NCBI GenBank assembly: GCA_040755715.1
Contig: JBFLXN010000014.1
Coordinates: forward strand, 1 to 12,346
Direction of reading: 5' to 3'
Source of the DNA: JBFLXN01 sp040755715 [NCBI: Candidatus Edwardsbacteria bacterium]
GTDB taxonomy: Bacteria; Edwardsbacteria; AC1; JBFLXN01
Length of the DNA stretch: 12,346 nucleotides
In this document: piece by piece, positions 1 through 7,468 of the stretch
How positions within the stretch are numbered: the first letter of the stretch is position 1
Layout of the letters: every line of letters starts with the position of its first letter
The notes under the pieces: generated by a model
Told to the model about the DNA's origin: nothing
Seen by the model: the letters and a program-made list of their open reading frames with translations, nothing else
Databases searched by the model: none
Program-made: the position numbers and the translations under genes

Positions 1-331
1 CGAAATCCTCGGTTTTTACTAAAATTGCACCTCTTTGGATAAGCTTCGATATAATTTCATAATTTTTGCTGCCACCTTTCAGTCCCTCCTCAAGTATCTT
101 CTGGCCCATAGCCCCATCTGCAACCATTCCATCCTGATACACCTTAAAGTTAGCCACCTCTAATTTCTCAAAATATCTGGCTATTGAATCCCAGAAGCCA
201 GAGATAGTTTCTCTATGTTGCTTCCAAAACTTCTCCCCGAAACCTGCAATACCTCTTTTGTCCACCTGCCTAGCAATACTTCCAAGATCGGCACTCATGT
301 GGATGATTGGAACATAGATTAATTTTCGCAT
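1..331 (-). CDS. Unrecognised conserved-looking protein, N-terminal 110 residues (runs off left edge)
   Basis: An open frame begins at ATG (331..329) and continues without a stop to the window edge, so only the N-terminal part is seen. It starts MRKLIYVPIIHMSADLGSIA and continues with GFGEKFWKQHRETISGFW and a predicted alpha/beta mix; no signal peptide or membrane segment is visible. The start ATG overlaps the TAA stop of the upstream gene by one base (TAATG), which argues for translational coupling and supports this start. The hydrophobic LIYVPIIH strand at the very N-terminus looks like the first strand of an alpha/beta domain. I do not recognise the family. It is the most distal visible gene of the operon, so its link to gas vesicles is only by position. 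Confidence 0.75.
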   Translation of the reverse strand, partial: MRKLIYVPIIHMSADLGSIARQVDKRGIAGFGEKFWKQHRETISGFWDSIARYFEKLEVANFKVYQDGMVADGAMGQKILEEGLKGGSKNYEIISKLIQRGAILVKTEDF

Positions 332-597
332 TATTTTCCTAATCCTTTAGCTTTTATTAAAAGTTCTGCTGTCTGTTTACGCAGGGTAGATATGGTTCTG
401 CAATTTTTACAATCCTCGTTTTTCTCATCATATTTTTCACAAGACAAAAGCATCTCCACCTCTTTCTTTAAGTGACTCGCCCTTTCGGCTTTATCAGTTA
501 CTGCCTTTGCCTCGTTGATATCGCGGGTCAATTCTTTAATGGTCCATTCCCTTTTTAGAAATATAGGGCACTTTATCTCTGGTTTTGGTTCTGCCAT
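331..597 (-). CDS. Small four-cysteine helical protein, unknown function
   Basis: This 88-residue protein is mostly predicted helix (residues about 18-50 and 68-86, rich in K and E). It carries four cysteines, C10, C53, C63 and C66; the last three form C-x9-C-x2-C, which could hold a metal with C10, but this is inference. The start overlaps the stop of the upstream GRAM/Hsp20 gene by one base (TGATG), and its own stop overlaps the next start (TAATG), so it is translated as part of a coupled trio. No family is recognised. Both overlaps make it very likely to be a real gene rather than a chance frame. Confidence 0.75.
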   Translation of the reverse strand: MAEPKPEIKCPIFLKREWTIKELTRDINEAKAVTDKAERASHLKKEVEMLLSCEKYDEKNEDCKNCRTISTLRKQTAELLIKAKGLGK

Positions 598-1502
598 CAG
601 CGTTTAACCTCTGGGATCTGTTTTTCGCTTCCTAACTTCTGCAATCTGACCTCCAATATATTATTATGGTATCTTCTCACAATTCCTTCGCTGTCAACTT
701 TTGCTGGAAGAGAAACCTCTTCATAGTAGTTAGATTCGGGAGTTTTACAAGAGACGGTAAGTCTATCTTCATCTACCCCTAATAATATATCCTCTTCCTG
801 GGCACCTTTTAATTCCATAATGATGTTTAGATGGTCGCCTTCATCAAAGATATCCAATAACAATTCCTCTTTATCTTTTTTTAATTTATCCCCTCCGATA
901 ATCCACCAGCTAAACATAACTTTCTTTCCTGTGGATTCATCAATCTTACATCTTTGGAATACTAAAACCGGAAAACCTATCAGCTCTTGAGCCGTTGGAT
1001 TAATAATATTTCTTACCCTGTGGAGAATATCCATATGATTTGGCGCATTATAGCTGTGAGCCAATTCGTCAATGGTGGCATGTCTATTTTGCCAGACAAA
1101 AAGAAGTATATTTTGGCTCTCAGGATCTAACTCTTTGGCAATCTTATCTATTCCCTCTTGATTTATTTCCAATAGGCTTCTTTCAAATATCTTATTTTTC
1201 CACATCTCTACATCTTTTACCATAATCCAGGCCTTTGAAGCAGTTGCACCGCCTTGATTTCTATAAGAGATACAAAGGGCGTCCTTACTTCTTAATGTAA
1301 AACCCCTCTGTTGAATGCTGATTCCTTTTATATTTTCTAAGGACGTCTGGAATATAATCCTCGCCGGCTGCCAAAGAAAAAGCCTCAGGTTAGTCAGGTA
1401 CAGATGCCCTGGTTTCCAGCCGCTGCGTAGATTATCTTTGTAAAAACCCGGATCGCTTAGTATAACCTCTTCATTCGCTTTTAATTCAGGCTTATTTTTC
1501 AT
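597..1502 (-). CDS. GRAM/PH-like, winged-helix-like and Hsp20 alpha-crystallin fusion protein
   Basis: The 301-residue product has three parts. Residues about 8-110 match the module seen twice in the GvpJ fusion at 4599-5672, with the signature GWKPGHLYLTNLRL (28-41) followed by a FQTSLENIKGI strand. Residues about 115-205 look like a winged helix (NILLFVWQNRHATIDELAHSY). Residues about 215-290 are an alpha-crystallin (Hsp20) domain: FDEGDHLNIIMELKG, then DRLTVSC, ending in the NILEVRL strand typical of the family. Hsp20 domains are present in gas vesicle protein GvpH, so a chaperone role in vesicle assembly is plausible. I chose the ATG at 1502 because the longer frame to 1598 would overlap the upstream gene by 107 bp; here the overlap is 11 bp. 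Domain calls for the first two parts rest on pattern only. Confidence 0.8.
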   Translation of the reverse strand: MKNKPELKANEEVILSDPGFYKDNLRSGWKPGHLYLTNLRLFLWQPARIIFQTSLENIKGISIQQRGFTLRSKDALCISYRNQGGATASKAWIMVKDVEMWKNKIFERSLLEINQEGIDKIAKELDPESQNILLFVWQNRHATIDELAHSYNAPNHMDILHRVRNIINPTAQELIGFPVLVFQRCKIDESTGKKVMFSWWIIGGDKLKKDKEELLLDIFDEGDHLNIIMELKGAQEEDILLGVDEDRLTVSCKTPESNYYEEVSLPAKVDSEGIVRRYHNNILEVRLQKLGSEKQIPEVKR

Positions 1503-1767
1503 CTTTTCTGTAGTGTTTATAAGTAAAACCTGGATGTCTTGCACCACCGGGTTTGTTATCTTCATATTCTTTCCGTTTATATTTTGACCTTTTATCAAAT
1601 TCTACCCCTGTAGAATGTATTATCTGGGCATCTTCACCAGTTGAGTATTTAACCGAATATCTTCTTCTCTTTTTTGCCCACTCATCCCAGTCCATAGCTG
1701 TGGAGTGTCTCACCTTTGTGCCGCGGCCAGTAGAATACCCTGAAGTTTTAGGTGTCTTGGATTTCAT
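1492..1767 (-). CDS. Small basic protein with a two-fold YST/HST repeat
   Basis: The 91-residue protein is dominated by two copies of a 26-residue unit, residues 11-36 and 41-66, with a 30-residue period. Each unit reads Y-S-T-G, six variable residues, H-S-T-(A/G), an acidic/aromatic stretch (MDWDEW or VEFDKR) and a basic tail (KKRRR or KYKRK). The tail (67-91) is rich in K, H and Y. An AAGGGA ribosome site lies 5 nt before ATG 1767, and the gene starts 15 bp after the stop of the winged-helix gene. No family is recognised. Charge and repeat structure suggest a binding surface for nucleic acid, an acidic protein or a shell, but this is inference. Confidence 0.7.
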   Translation of the reverse strand: MKSKTPKTSGYSTGRGTKVRHSTAMDWDEWAKKRRRYSVKYSTGEDAQIIHSTGVEFDKRSKYKRKEYEDNKPGGARHPGFTYKHYRKDEK

Positions 1768-1782
1768 TTATCCCTTTTTTTC

Positions 1783-2355
1783 CTATTTCCATTTCCAATT
1801 ACAGGTCTTCCAATCATCAGGCACAGAAGGATGGTCTAAAATTCCTGTTTTCCCGCCTGCGTTATCAGTCTCCTTGACTACGTCCTCCTCGTCGACTTTG
1901 GGACTTTGCGGGGCAGGGGACGGAGCTTCCTCACATGGTTCATCTTGAGAGGAATCGAGGGCTTCAGCTGCTTCTTCCTCTTCTACGACCTCTTCGAAGA
2001 CTATCCCGCATTTCGGACAAACTGTTGTGTTTTCTTTTACGGCTGTGCCACAGCTCACACATTCATATCCTTCTATCTCTTCTACTTCTTTTTTGGTCTC
2101 TTCAGTGCCCATACTACCTCCAAGTTCTTTCTCGCCCTCGCCTTCGCCCTTAACCTGTTCTTCTCCCAAGGAAGTAATCCTGTATAAAGCAAACCTACCG
2201 GGCGAAAGCCTTTCTATATACCCTTTCTCCCACAATTTTTTGCATATATCATAGGCATAATTTATTGTAACCCTTAAGTTCCCGGCAATAGTTACGGTAT
2301 TTCCCTGTTTAATTTCCTTAAATTTTTCTAAAATCTTTTTCTCGTTAGGGGTCGT
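1783..2355 (-). CDS. Winged-helix and zinc-ribbon protein, apparently started at an ACG codon
   Basis: The first usable standard start is a TTG at 2235, but that would cut a winged helix in half. The frame stays open upstream for 40 more codons to ACG (2355..2353), which has a perfect AAGGAGGT ribosome site 5 nt before it, and a TAA lies two codons further up. The extended protein is 190 residues. Residues about 5-65 form the winged helix (EKKILEKFKEIKQGNTVTIA, then NLRVTINYAYDICKKLWEKG, then the wing FALYRITSLGEEQV). Then comes an acidic linker, a zinc ribbon (C99-x2-C102, C113-x2-C116), an acidic/proline-rich stretch and a tryptophan-rich end (DDWKTCNWKWK). It could be a DNA-binding regulator of this operon; no target is visible. 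The ACG may be a real rare start, a decayed ATG, or a sequencing error. Confidence 0.7.
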   Translation of the reverse strand, partial: TTPNEKKILEKFKEIKQGNTVTIAGNLRVTINYAYDICKKLWEKGYIERLSPGRFALYRITSLGEEQVKGEGEGEKELGGSMGTEETKKEVEEIEGYECVSCGTAVKENTTVCPKCGIVFEEVVEEEEAAEALDSSQDEPCEEAPSPAPQSPKVDEEDVVKETDNAGGKTGILDHPSVPDDWKTCNWKWK

Positions 2356-2360
2356 CTTTT

Positions 2361-2368
2361 ACCTCCTT
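2361..2368 (-). promoter_or_regulatory. Perfect Shine-Dalgarno site deciding an ACG start
   Basis: The minus strand reads AAGGAGGT, fully complementary to the 16S rRNA tail, followed by AAAAG and then ACG. No ATG, GTG or TTG follows in that frame for 40 codons. This site is the main reason for placing the winged-helix gene start at 2355. Confidence 0.75.
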
Positions 2369-2405
2369 ATGTTCTTGGTTATTATTCTATCCTTATGCCA
2401 ACATT

Positions 2406-2858
2406 TCAATATTCGATAGATACAGATTTCCACTTCTTTTCGGCTCTACTCCCTTTGCCTTGGCGCCCTACTTTTTCTTGAAGAGTAGTCAATCTATTGG
2501 GTCCACGATTACGAATTACCAACCACGACCCACGAGTAGGTCCAGATAATTTAATCTCGGCTCGAGAGTGAGGTCCGAGTTTTGTCTCCTCTAACACATC
2601 ACCTTCTAAGGTAAGCCTTCCATTTTCATCTATCCTGCCTTGACTTTCCATCATAGTAACTTCGAACTGTGAAAGGCGCGGGACCATGCTTTGCAGATGA
2701 TAAACAATCAAATATGGCCACCGCATGCTTCCTTTAATCCTTACTACTTTAATTCCCACTGGGCTTGCGAGATTTAATCCCGCTTCCCTTCGAATATTCG
2801 AAGGAATAGATAATCTACCCTCTTCATCAATTTCGCTAAATCCTTTTAACAGCGGCAT
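2406..2858 (-). CDS. Protein with two AbrB/SpoVT-like swapped-hairpin domains
   Basis: The 150-residue protein has two similar segments. Residues 5-55 contain the AbrB signature [19 protein letters not shown] followed by a [11 protein letters not shown] strand. Residues 65-118 repeat it as [20 protein letters not shown] followed by RAEIKLSG and WLVIRN. The C-terminal tail (120-150) is basic. In this family a DEEGR(I/L)xIP turn marks the DNA-binding or oligomer-forming beta-hairpin. The second copy has lost the IP motif. The ATG lies inside the end of dnaK (23-bp overlap), so translation is probably coupled to dnaK. It may be an operon regulator or a structural adaptor; the sequence does not decide. 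The fold call is fairly safe, the function is not. Confidence 0.75.
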   Translation of the reverse strand: MPLLKGFSEIDEEGRLSIPSNIRREAGLNLASPVGIKVVRIKGSMRWPYLIVYHLQSMVPRLSQFEVTMMESQGRIDENGRLTLEGDVLEETKLGPHSRAEIKLSGPTRGSWLVIRNRGPNRLTTLQEKVGRQGKGSRAEKKWKSVSIEY

Positions 2859-4602
2859 CTTTTGTTTCTATCTTTAGATTTCTCTTTATCCGTTTAAACG
2901 CATTATAGACAATCTCAACCAGCTTTCTTAATTCATCAATTTTTACCCTGGTCTCTTTATATTCACCCTTGGATAAAGTTGTCTTTATTGCCAGGATTAG
3001 TTTCTCTATTTTTTCTACATCTGACCTATCTATTAGACCCTCTCCTTCTTCCAGAACCATCTCTGCTGCTTGTATCATACTTTCCGCTCGAATGCCCATT
3101 TGAATCTCTTCTTTTCGCTTTTGGTCTTCCTTGGCATGAATTCGGGCATCTTCTATCATCTCGTTAATCTGGTCCTTGGTCAGCCGGGAAGAAGAACTGA
3201 TCTGGATACTTTTTTCATTATCGGTATGTAAATCCAAGGCTCTGACTTGTAAAATCCCATTGGCATCTATATGGAATGTCACCTCAATCTGAGCTTCACC
3301 CCTTCGACCGGGTGGAATATCAGTAAGCTCAAACTTACCCAGACTTATATTATCGAAGCTCAGGAATCTCTCTCCCTGCAAGACATGGATATCGACCTGA
3401 GTCTGGTTATCTTTAGCTGTCGTAAATATCTGACTGCTGGATGTAGGAATGGTGGTATTTCTTTCTATGATCTTAGCAAATATCCCTCCCTCAGTCTCAA
3501 TTCCTAAAGAAAGGGGAGTAACGTCTAACAATACCACATCTTTTATTTCCCCAATCAAGATATTGGCTTGAATTGCTGCGCCAAGAGCCACTACCTCATC
3601 CGGATTTATATCCTTATAAGGTTCTTTGCCCAGAAGCTCTCGAGCGAGCTTTTGCACAGCAGGCATTCTGGTGGAGCCTCCTACCAAAACTACCCTGTCT
3701 ATCTGGCCGGGGTTGAGCTTTGCATCAGAAAGGACCTGTTTAGTAGGCTCTATCATCTTCTCTAATAAATCCCTGGTTAGCTCTTCAAACTGCTCTCTAC
3801 TCATAGTCAGATGCAGATCCATATCTTGTATGAGAAATGGGATTCTGATATCTGCAAACCTTTTTGTGGAAAGTTCTTTTTTTGCCTTCTCTGAAGCCTC
3901 TTTCAACCGCTGTAAAGCCACCCTATTTCTTCTTACATCCACTCCATGCAACTTCTGAAAATTATCAGCCAAATAATCCATTATCCTCTGGTCCCAATCA
4001 TCTCCGCCAAGATGTGTATTTCCCCCTACTGCCTTCACCTCAAACACGCCATTGCCCAACTCTAAAATAGATACATCGAAAGTGCCTCCACCCAAATCCC
4101 ATATTAGAATATAGTGTATATCCTGCTTGTGTAAGCCGTAGGCCAGGGAAGCAGCAGTAGGTTCATTTATAATCCGCATTACCTCTAATCCGGCTAAGGC
4201 GCCTGCCTCCATAGTCGCCTGGCGCTGGTTATCATTAAAATATGCAGGAACTGTAATTACTGCTTTCTCTATTTTCTCGCCCAAATAATCTTGCGCATCT
4301 TCCTTGACCTTACGAAGGATTAAGGCCGAAATCTCTTGGGGGGTAAATTTTCTCTCGTCAATCTCTACCCCATAATCAGTGCCCATCCGACGTTTAATAG
4401 ATGCAATGGTACGTTCTGGATTTGCAACTGCCTGGGTTCTGGCAAGATTGCCTATCAGCTGCCTCCCTCCATCGGCAAAGGCAACCACTGAAGGAGTAAG
4501 CCTTCCGCCTTCAGCATTGGGTATAATCTCAGGCCTCCCATTGTTTATAAAGGCGGCTACTGAAAAGGTAGTGCCTAAATCTATTCCTATTACCTTACTC
4601 AT
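2836..4602 (-). CDS. dnaK: DnaK (Hsp70) chaperone lacking the C-terminal tail
   Basis: This is a cytosolic ATP-dependent Hsp70, 588 residues from ATG 4602. It has [13 protein letters not shown] (5-17), the catalytic lysine at K70 (SIKRRMG), [35 protein letters not shown] and [11 protein letters not shown] in the nucleotide domain. The interdomain linker [12 protein letters not shown] and a substrate domain with VLQGER follow, then a helical lid. It is shorter than the usual 610-640 residues because the disordered tail after the lid is missing. A longer frame to 4704 exists, but ATG 4602 forms an ATGA overlap with the upstream gene and gives the normal Hsp70 N-terminus. No grpE or full dnaJ is near; a J-domain-less DnaJ zinc protein is encoded upstream at 7833-8225. 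Its place in the operon suggests a chaperone dedicated to the gas-vesicle proteins. Confidence 0.95.
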   Translation of the reverse strand: MSKVIGIDLGTTFSVAAFINNGRPEIIPNAEGGRLTPSVVAFADGGRQLIGNLARTQAVANPERTIASIKRRMGTDYGVEIDERKFTPQEISALILRKVKEDAQDYLGEKIEKAVITVPAYFNDNQRQATMEAGALAGLEVMRIINEPTAASLAYGLHKQDIHYILIWDLGGGTFDVSILELGNGVFEVKAVGGNTHLGGDDWDQRIMDYLADNFQKLHGVDVRRNRVALQRLKEASEKAKKELSTKRFADIRIPFLIQDMDLHLTMSREQFEELTRDLLEKMIEPTKQVLSDAKLNPGQIDRVVLVGGSTRMPAVQKLARELLGKEPYKDINPDEVVALGAAIQANILIGEIKDVVLLDVTPLSLGIETEGGIFAKIIERNTTIPTSSSQIFTTAKDNQTQVDIHVLQGERFLSFDNISLGKFELTDIPPGRRGEAQIEVTFHIDANGILQVRALDLHTDNEKSIQISSSSRLTKDQINEMIEDARIHAKEDQKRKEEIQMGIRAESMIQAAEMVLEEGEGLIDRSDVEKIEKLILAIKTTLSKGEYKETRVKIDELRKLVEIVYNAFKRIKRNLKIETKDAAVKRI

Positions 4603-5672
4603 TTGGCTACCTGGGCTATTTTCTTCTTTAACCGTGGGCTGACCCAGCCGCAGTTTACGCAACCCTTTTCTAATAGCTCTAAGGCGTTTGCCTTTTTTCC
4701 GCATTGAGGGCAGGCTTCTGTTCTTTCTCTAAATGATATGATTCGGGTAAGCGCCCTCTCCCACTCATACATTCCCTCTCCTGAAAAAGAGGCAACCTTT
4801 CTTTGAGAACCACCTTCACCCAGCCCTTGCGCGCAAGAGCTGGGTTCATATATTACGTCAAAGACCTTTTTCTTCTTTAATACCGGGCTCAAATTCCTTA
4901 CATCTATAGCAGAACCTAATATCTTTTCTGAAGGGACTTCAAAAGCCAATCTCTTTTCAAAATCATACCACCAGCATAATCTCTTATTTGTTATATACAG
5001 ATGACCGGGCTTCCAGATACCATCTGATGAGGCCATATGCCAGGCCTTGCCCTTGTGAGTAATCGTTTCTCCTTCTGTCAGGAAATCTAATGTCTCTTCC
5101 TCATATTCGGGTAGAATAAGGTTTTCATCAATTATAAGTCCGCCTAACTTTATCGCCTCTTTTATAGACTCACCTAATTTATCTATCTCCACAGACCGCA
5201 GACGCGCTAATCTATCATCCTTAAGAATAAGTAAGAGCGTATCTTCTTGTATCAAGAGCCCCTTTATCTCATCTAAAGAGGTTTGAAACATCACTTCATT
5301 AAGCTCTTGATTCATGAGCAGCAGTCTTTTATCAGTTAAATAAATCTGCCCCGGTCTCCAACTAACATAGATTCCTTTGGCATAAAAAAAAGAGCCCAAC
5401 ATCTTAAGTTTAAGCTCTTCTCCCTGGATTAAAGAAATCTCTTTTTTAGCTCTATTATCTTTTTCCCAGGCGCGAATCTTCTCATCCCATGCCTTCATCA
5501 TGCCATACTCGAGCATAGTCTCCATGCCGGCCAGGGCGGCTCTTAAATTAACACCGATTAAAGGGATGCCCGCCACAGAGATGATAATGTCAGCGTTGAT
5601 CACCAACCCCTTATCCAGGACCCTATCCAATAAATCAACCAATGTGACCCGTGCATCTCTGGTTGGCTCCAT
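4599..5672 (-). CDS. GvpJ/A-family domain fused to two GRAM/PH-like modules and a zinc ribbon
   Basis: The 357-residue product begins with a GvpA/J/M shell domain (residues 5-57: [20 protein letters not shown], then [20 protein letters not shown]). The INAD in place of the tryptophan-containing strand of true GvpA points to the minor GvpJ/M type. Two modules follow (about 81-175 and 195-312), with signatures [16 protein letters not shown] and [17 protein letters not shown], as in GRAM/PH-like folds. A zinc ribbon ends it (C321, C324, C338, C341; CPQCGKK...GCVNCGWVS), nearly the same as that of the GvpA/J protein at 7469-7819. Ten codons (near residues 276-285) are a palindromic insertion in module 2. 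The stop overlaps dnaK by 4 bp. In normal gas vesicles GvpJ is a minor part needed for assembly; the fused modules suggest a bridge from shell to membrane or partner protein, which is inference. Confidence 0.85.
   Translation of the reverse strand: MEPTRDARVTLVDLLDRVLDKGLVINADIIISVAGIPLIGVNLRAALAGMETMLEYGMMKAWDEKIRAWEKDNRAKKEISLIQGEELKLKMLGSFFYAKGIYVSWRPGQIYLTDKRLLLMNQELNEVMFQTSLDEIKGLLIQEDTLLLILKDDRLARLRSVEIDKLGESIKEAIKLGGLIIDENLILPEYEEETLDFLTEGETITHKGKAWHMASSDGIWKPGHLYITNKRLCWWYDFEKRLAFEVPSEKILGSAIDVRNLSPVLKKKKVFDVIYEPSSCAQGLGEGGSQRKVASFSGEGMYEWERALTRIISFRERTEACPQCGKKANALELLEKGCVNCGWVSPRLKKKIAQVAK
4815..4848 (-). mobile_element. 26-bp palindromic element with TGAA target duplication, inserted in frame in a gene
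   Basis: Body 4819-4844 is a 26-bp near-perfect palindrome; its perfect half on the minus strand is GCGCAAGGGCTGGG, and the other half differs by one base (position 4838). It is flanked on both sides by TGAA (minus strand; 4845-4848 and 4815-4818). Removing the body and one TGAA (30 bp) leaves the reading frame intact and joins DVIYE directly to GGSQRKV, a plausible uninterrupted beta-strand and turn. The insert is translated as [10 protein letters not shown]. The other copy is at 12127-12160. Its ends match those of the GIY-YIG elements at 10 of 12 positions. Confidence 0.8.
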
Positions 5673-5757
5673 ATGTCGCTTCGCTCCTTTATCAGAATTC
5701 AGAAGTCAGATTTTTCTATCCTCTGTCCTCTGTTACCTGTTTTTCTATGCTTTGGCT
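5673..5757. repeat. Short spacer with heptamer micro-repeats
   Basis: The 85-bp gap between gvpF/L and the GvpJ fusion gene holds TCAGA three times at a 7-base period (5692, 5699, 5706, plus strand) and CCTCTGT twice in tandem (5720-5733). It also holds the AAAGGAG ribosome site of the GvpJ fusion, somewhat far (about 11 nt) from its ATG. No promoter or terminator stands out. The repeats look like the short degenerate intergenic repeats often scattered through genomes. Confidence 0.5.
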
Positions 5758-6522
5758 TTAGGCGAATGAGTATGGTGGCCAGGGGCCTGTAAATCGAACG
5801 ATCAACCCATTTTCTTTTTTAATCTTTTCTAAAACTTCGCCAAGCCTTTTGACATTTTCCTTAGCAACCAAACAGGATAAGTTCATGATCATCTGTAAGT
5901 TCTCATCTACTTTTTTAGCCTTATCTATATGAATATCAAAAACTTCTTTCTTTATCCGAGCATAAAAGTCCTTAAAATATTCATCGGCCTTTTTTCCCAT
6001 CTCTTTCCTTAATAGATTCTTTATCTTCTCTTCATACATATAGGCTGTGCCCGGTGGTTTAGACTTCAACTCCTCTTTCAAATTCTTAATCTCTGGGCTA
6101 TCTTCGGCTATTCTTTCAACCATAACCTTGGGATCCCATAAAATCTGGACTCCATATTCTTCTTTGCCCTTGACTTTATTTAATCTTTCTTTTAGATTCT
6201 GGTAATCTTTTTGCAGCCACTTTTTCATATTTTCTTTCGGGTCTATGCCTTCTTCGCCAATAATTATGGTATCAAATGCCAGAGGCAGGACAGTACCAAA
6301 CCTCTGCCAGGCATAATCCACTACCTTCTGGTGAGTCATTACCCAACCTTTTACAATATCTTTATCTTCTGATTCGTAGGGGTGAGGTTCACAGTTGTGA
6401 ACAACGGCTGAAATTTCCTGGTATGGAAGAGTGTAAACGTTGCTCCCATCAATTCCAATCTCACCCAGGCTTACCTTTTCGTTGCCATCAGCTATGCAGT
6501 AGAGATATATACCGTCGTTCAC
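5758..6522 (-). CDS. gvpF: Gas vesicle protein GvpF/GvpL family
   Basis: The 254-residue protein has the family N-terminus (GIYLYCIADGN), the central VMTHQKVVDYAWQRFGTVLPLAFDTII block and the C-terminal IVRFTGPWPPYSFA motif typical of GvpF/L. These are accessory proteins that bind GvpA-type subunits and may cap or nucleate growing vesicles. I chose GTG 6522 over ATG 6549: the GTG forms a GTGA overlap with the gvpK stop and has AAGGAG 8 nt before it, while the ATG has no ribosome site and would overlap gvpK by 31 bp. A second family member is cut by the right edge of the window, so the cluster has at least two, as most gvp clusters do. Whether this one should be called F or L cannot be told here. 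Confidence 0.92.
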   Translation of the reverse strand: MNDGIYLYCIADGNEKVSLGEIGIDGSNVYTLPYQEISAVVHNCEPHPYESEDKDIVKGWVMTHQKVVDYAWQRFGTVLPLAFDTIIIGEEGIDPKENMKKWLQKDYQNLKERLNKVKGKEEYGVQILWDPKVMVERIAEDSPEIKNLKEELKSKPPGTAYMYEEKIKNLLRKEMGKKADEYFKDFYARIKKEVFDIHIDKAKKVDENLQMIMNLSCLVAKENVKRLGEVLEKIKKENGLIVRFTGPWPPYSFA

Positions 6523-6836
6523 TTGGCTGTCTCCTTTATTTTTTCCCATCTCGTGGGATTAGCTATTTTATCTATAACATCGTTGACTATATTATCTAAA
6601 CCATCTCTCACTGATTGAACTGCCTCACCAACCCCTTGTTCCTCTTTTATATGCTCTATTGCGACGTCGAGTTCCTTAAGCGCTCTACCCAGACGTTCTA
6701 TCTCTTCTTCGTTTAGGCTTCCACCCTCCATTCGCTTTACCGCCTGAAGTTTAAGGGCATCTCTGATTATTTCAACCAAGGCAAGCACAAGGCCTAAAAC
6801 ACCGCTTTTAAGATTATCTTCATTGATATCTATCAT
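6519..6836 (-). CDS. gvpK: Gas vesicle protein GvpK
   Basis: The 105-residue protein has the GvpK pattern: an N-terminal NLKSGVLGLVLALVEIIRDAL helix, a QAVKRMEGGSLNEEEIERLGRALKELD segment and a helical C-terminal half. GvpK is a conserved accessory protein of gas vesicle assembly, found in both archaea and bacteria. Its ATG overlaps the Hsp20 gene stop (ATGA) and its TGA overlaps the gvpF/L GTG, so three genes are translationally coupled. Length is normal for the family. Confidence 0.93.
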   Translation of the reverse strand: MIDINEDNLKSGVLGLVLALVEIIRDALKLQAVKRMEGGSLNEEEIERLGRALKELDVAIEHIKEEQGVGEAVQSVRDGLDNIVNDVIDKIANPTRWEKIKETAK

Positions 6837-7420
6837 TTTTCTATTTTTACTTCTAAAATCCCATTCTTGTATGTTTTTTCTAGTTTTCCTTTAGATTCGC
6901 AGGGTAGTTTTAATTGCTGATGGTACTTGCGATCAGGAATATCTACTGATATTGCAAGGCTGTCTTTGACTAAATCAATTTTTATATCCTTTTCTTCAAT
7001 GCCTGGTATTTCAGCAATCACTTTAATATGATCTTCCTCATCAAAGATATCCGCTGGCCGCTCTTGAGGTGTTGGAGGGGGTGAGGGTTTTACTTCTGGT
7101 CTCTGTTTAGCAAAAGGTTTTCCTCTAAAGGCCCTTCCTCTTATGCCCGGAGGGATGCCGCCGGGGATACCCGAAGGCCTTCCTTCAGCTCTTTTCAAAG
7201 GGGCTTCTTTTATCTTACGCTCCACCTCTTTATCAACCTCCTTAAGCCTCTCTTTGAAAGCCGGGGATTTCTCCAGGCCTTTAATTAATCCCCCTAATCC
7301 GGGAATTACCTTGCCCAGACCTTTAAGTATTCCTCCTGCTACACTTTCAGATTCTTTTTCTCCCGCCTCGGGCGGGACATCCTCTGGTCGCTTTTTGTCT
7401 TTATCTTCTTTACCGGTCAT
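6833..7420 (-). CDS. gvpH: GvpH-like Hsp20 (alpha-crystallin) protein with long disordered N-terminus
   Basis: Residues about 122-195 are an alpha-crystallin domain: DIFDEEDHIKVIAEIPGIEE, DSLAISVDIPDRKYHQQLKL, and the end motif YKNGILEVKIEK. The N-terminal 120 residues are low complexity: a charged start, a glycine-rich GGILKGLGKVIPGLGGLIKG segment, a basic helix, and a Gly/Pro/Arg stretch (GIPGGIPPGIRGRAFRG). This layout fits GvpH-like proteins of gas vesicle clusters, which act as small heat-shock-type chaperones on vesicle proteins. ATG 7420 has an AAAGGTG ribosome site 7 nt upstream. A CCCGCC hairpin repeat lies in codons for VPPEAG (7361-7377). Confidence 0.88.
   Translation of the reverse strand: MTGKEDKDKKRPEDVPPEAGEKESESVAGGILKGLGKVIPGLGGLIKGLEKSPAFKERLKEVDKEVERKIKEAPLKRAEGRPSGIPGGIPPGIRGRAFRGKPFAKQRPEVKPSPPPTPQERPADIFDEEDHIKVIAEIPGIEEKDIKIDLVKDSLAISVDIPDRKYHQQLKLPCESKGKLEKTYKNGILEVKIEK
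7361..7377. repeat. Short GC-rich inverted repeat inside the Hsp20 gene
   Basis: TCCCGCC, TCG, GGCGGGA: two perfect 7-bp arms with a 3-base loop, far richer in GC than its surroundings. It encodes part of DVPPEAGE in the disordered N-terminus, where an in-frame insert would be tolerated. I see no target-site duplication, so an insertion origin is only a possibility. Confidence 0.5.
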
Positions 7421-7449
7421 ATTCTACACCTTTCTTTAGCTTTACTTGT

Positions 7450-7464
7450 TAAGCTGCTAGCTTA
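7450..7464. repeat. Weak hairpin between the GvpA/J and Hsp20 genes
   Basis: TAAGCT, GCT, AGCTTA gives 6-bp arms in the 48-bp gap after the GvpA/J stop. Such a stem could mark an mRNA processing or attenuation point after a shell gene, but it is short, lacks a T tract and may be chance. Confidence 0.25.
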
Positions 7465-7468
7465 TTTC

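Noticed and set aside
1503-1598. Longer start of the GRAM/Hsp20 fusion
   Set aside because: It would overlap the repeat protein gene by over 100 bp; the extra residues look like out-of-frame translation of that gene.
4603-4704. Longer DnaK start with a basic 34-residue extension
   Set aside because: It lies in the zinc-ribbon end of the upstream gene; ATG 4602 gives the normal Hsp70 N-terminus and an ATGA overlap.
6523-6549. ATG start for gvpF/L at 6549
   Set aside because: No ribosome site and a 31-bp overlap with gvpK; GTG 6522 has AAGGAG and a GTGA overlap.
7143-7439. Plus-strand frames opposite the minus-strand genes (such as this one, and 1553-1948, 3626-3958, 7494-7976)
   Set aside because: They are low-complexity mirror translations of well-supported genes, with no ribosome sites or family features.
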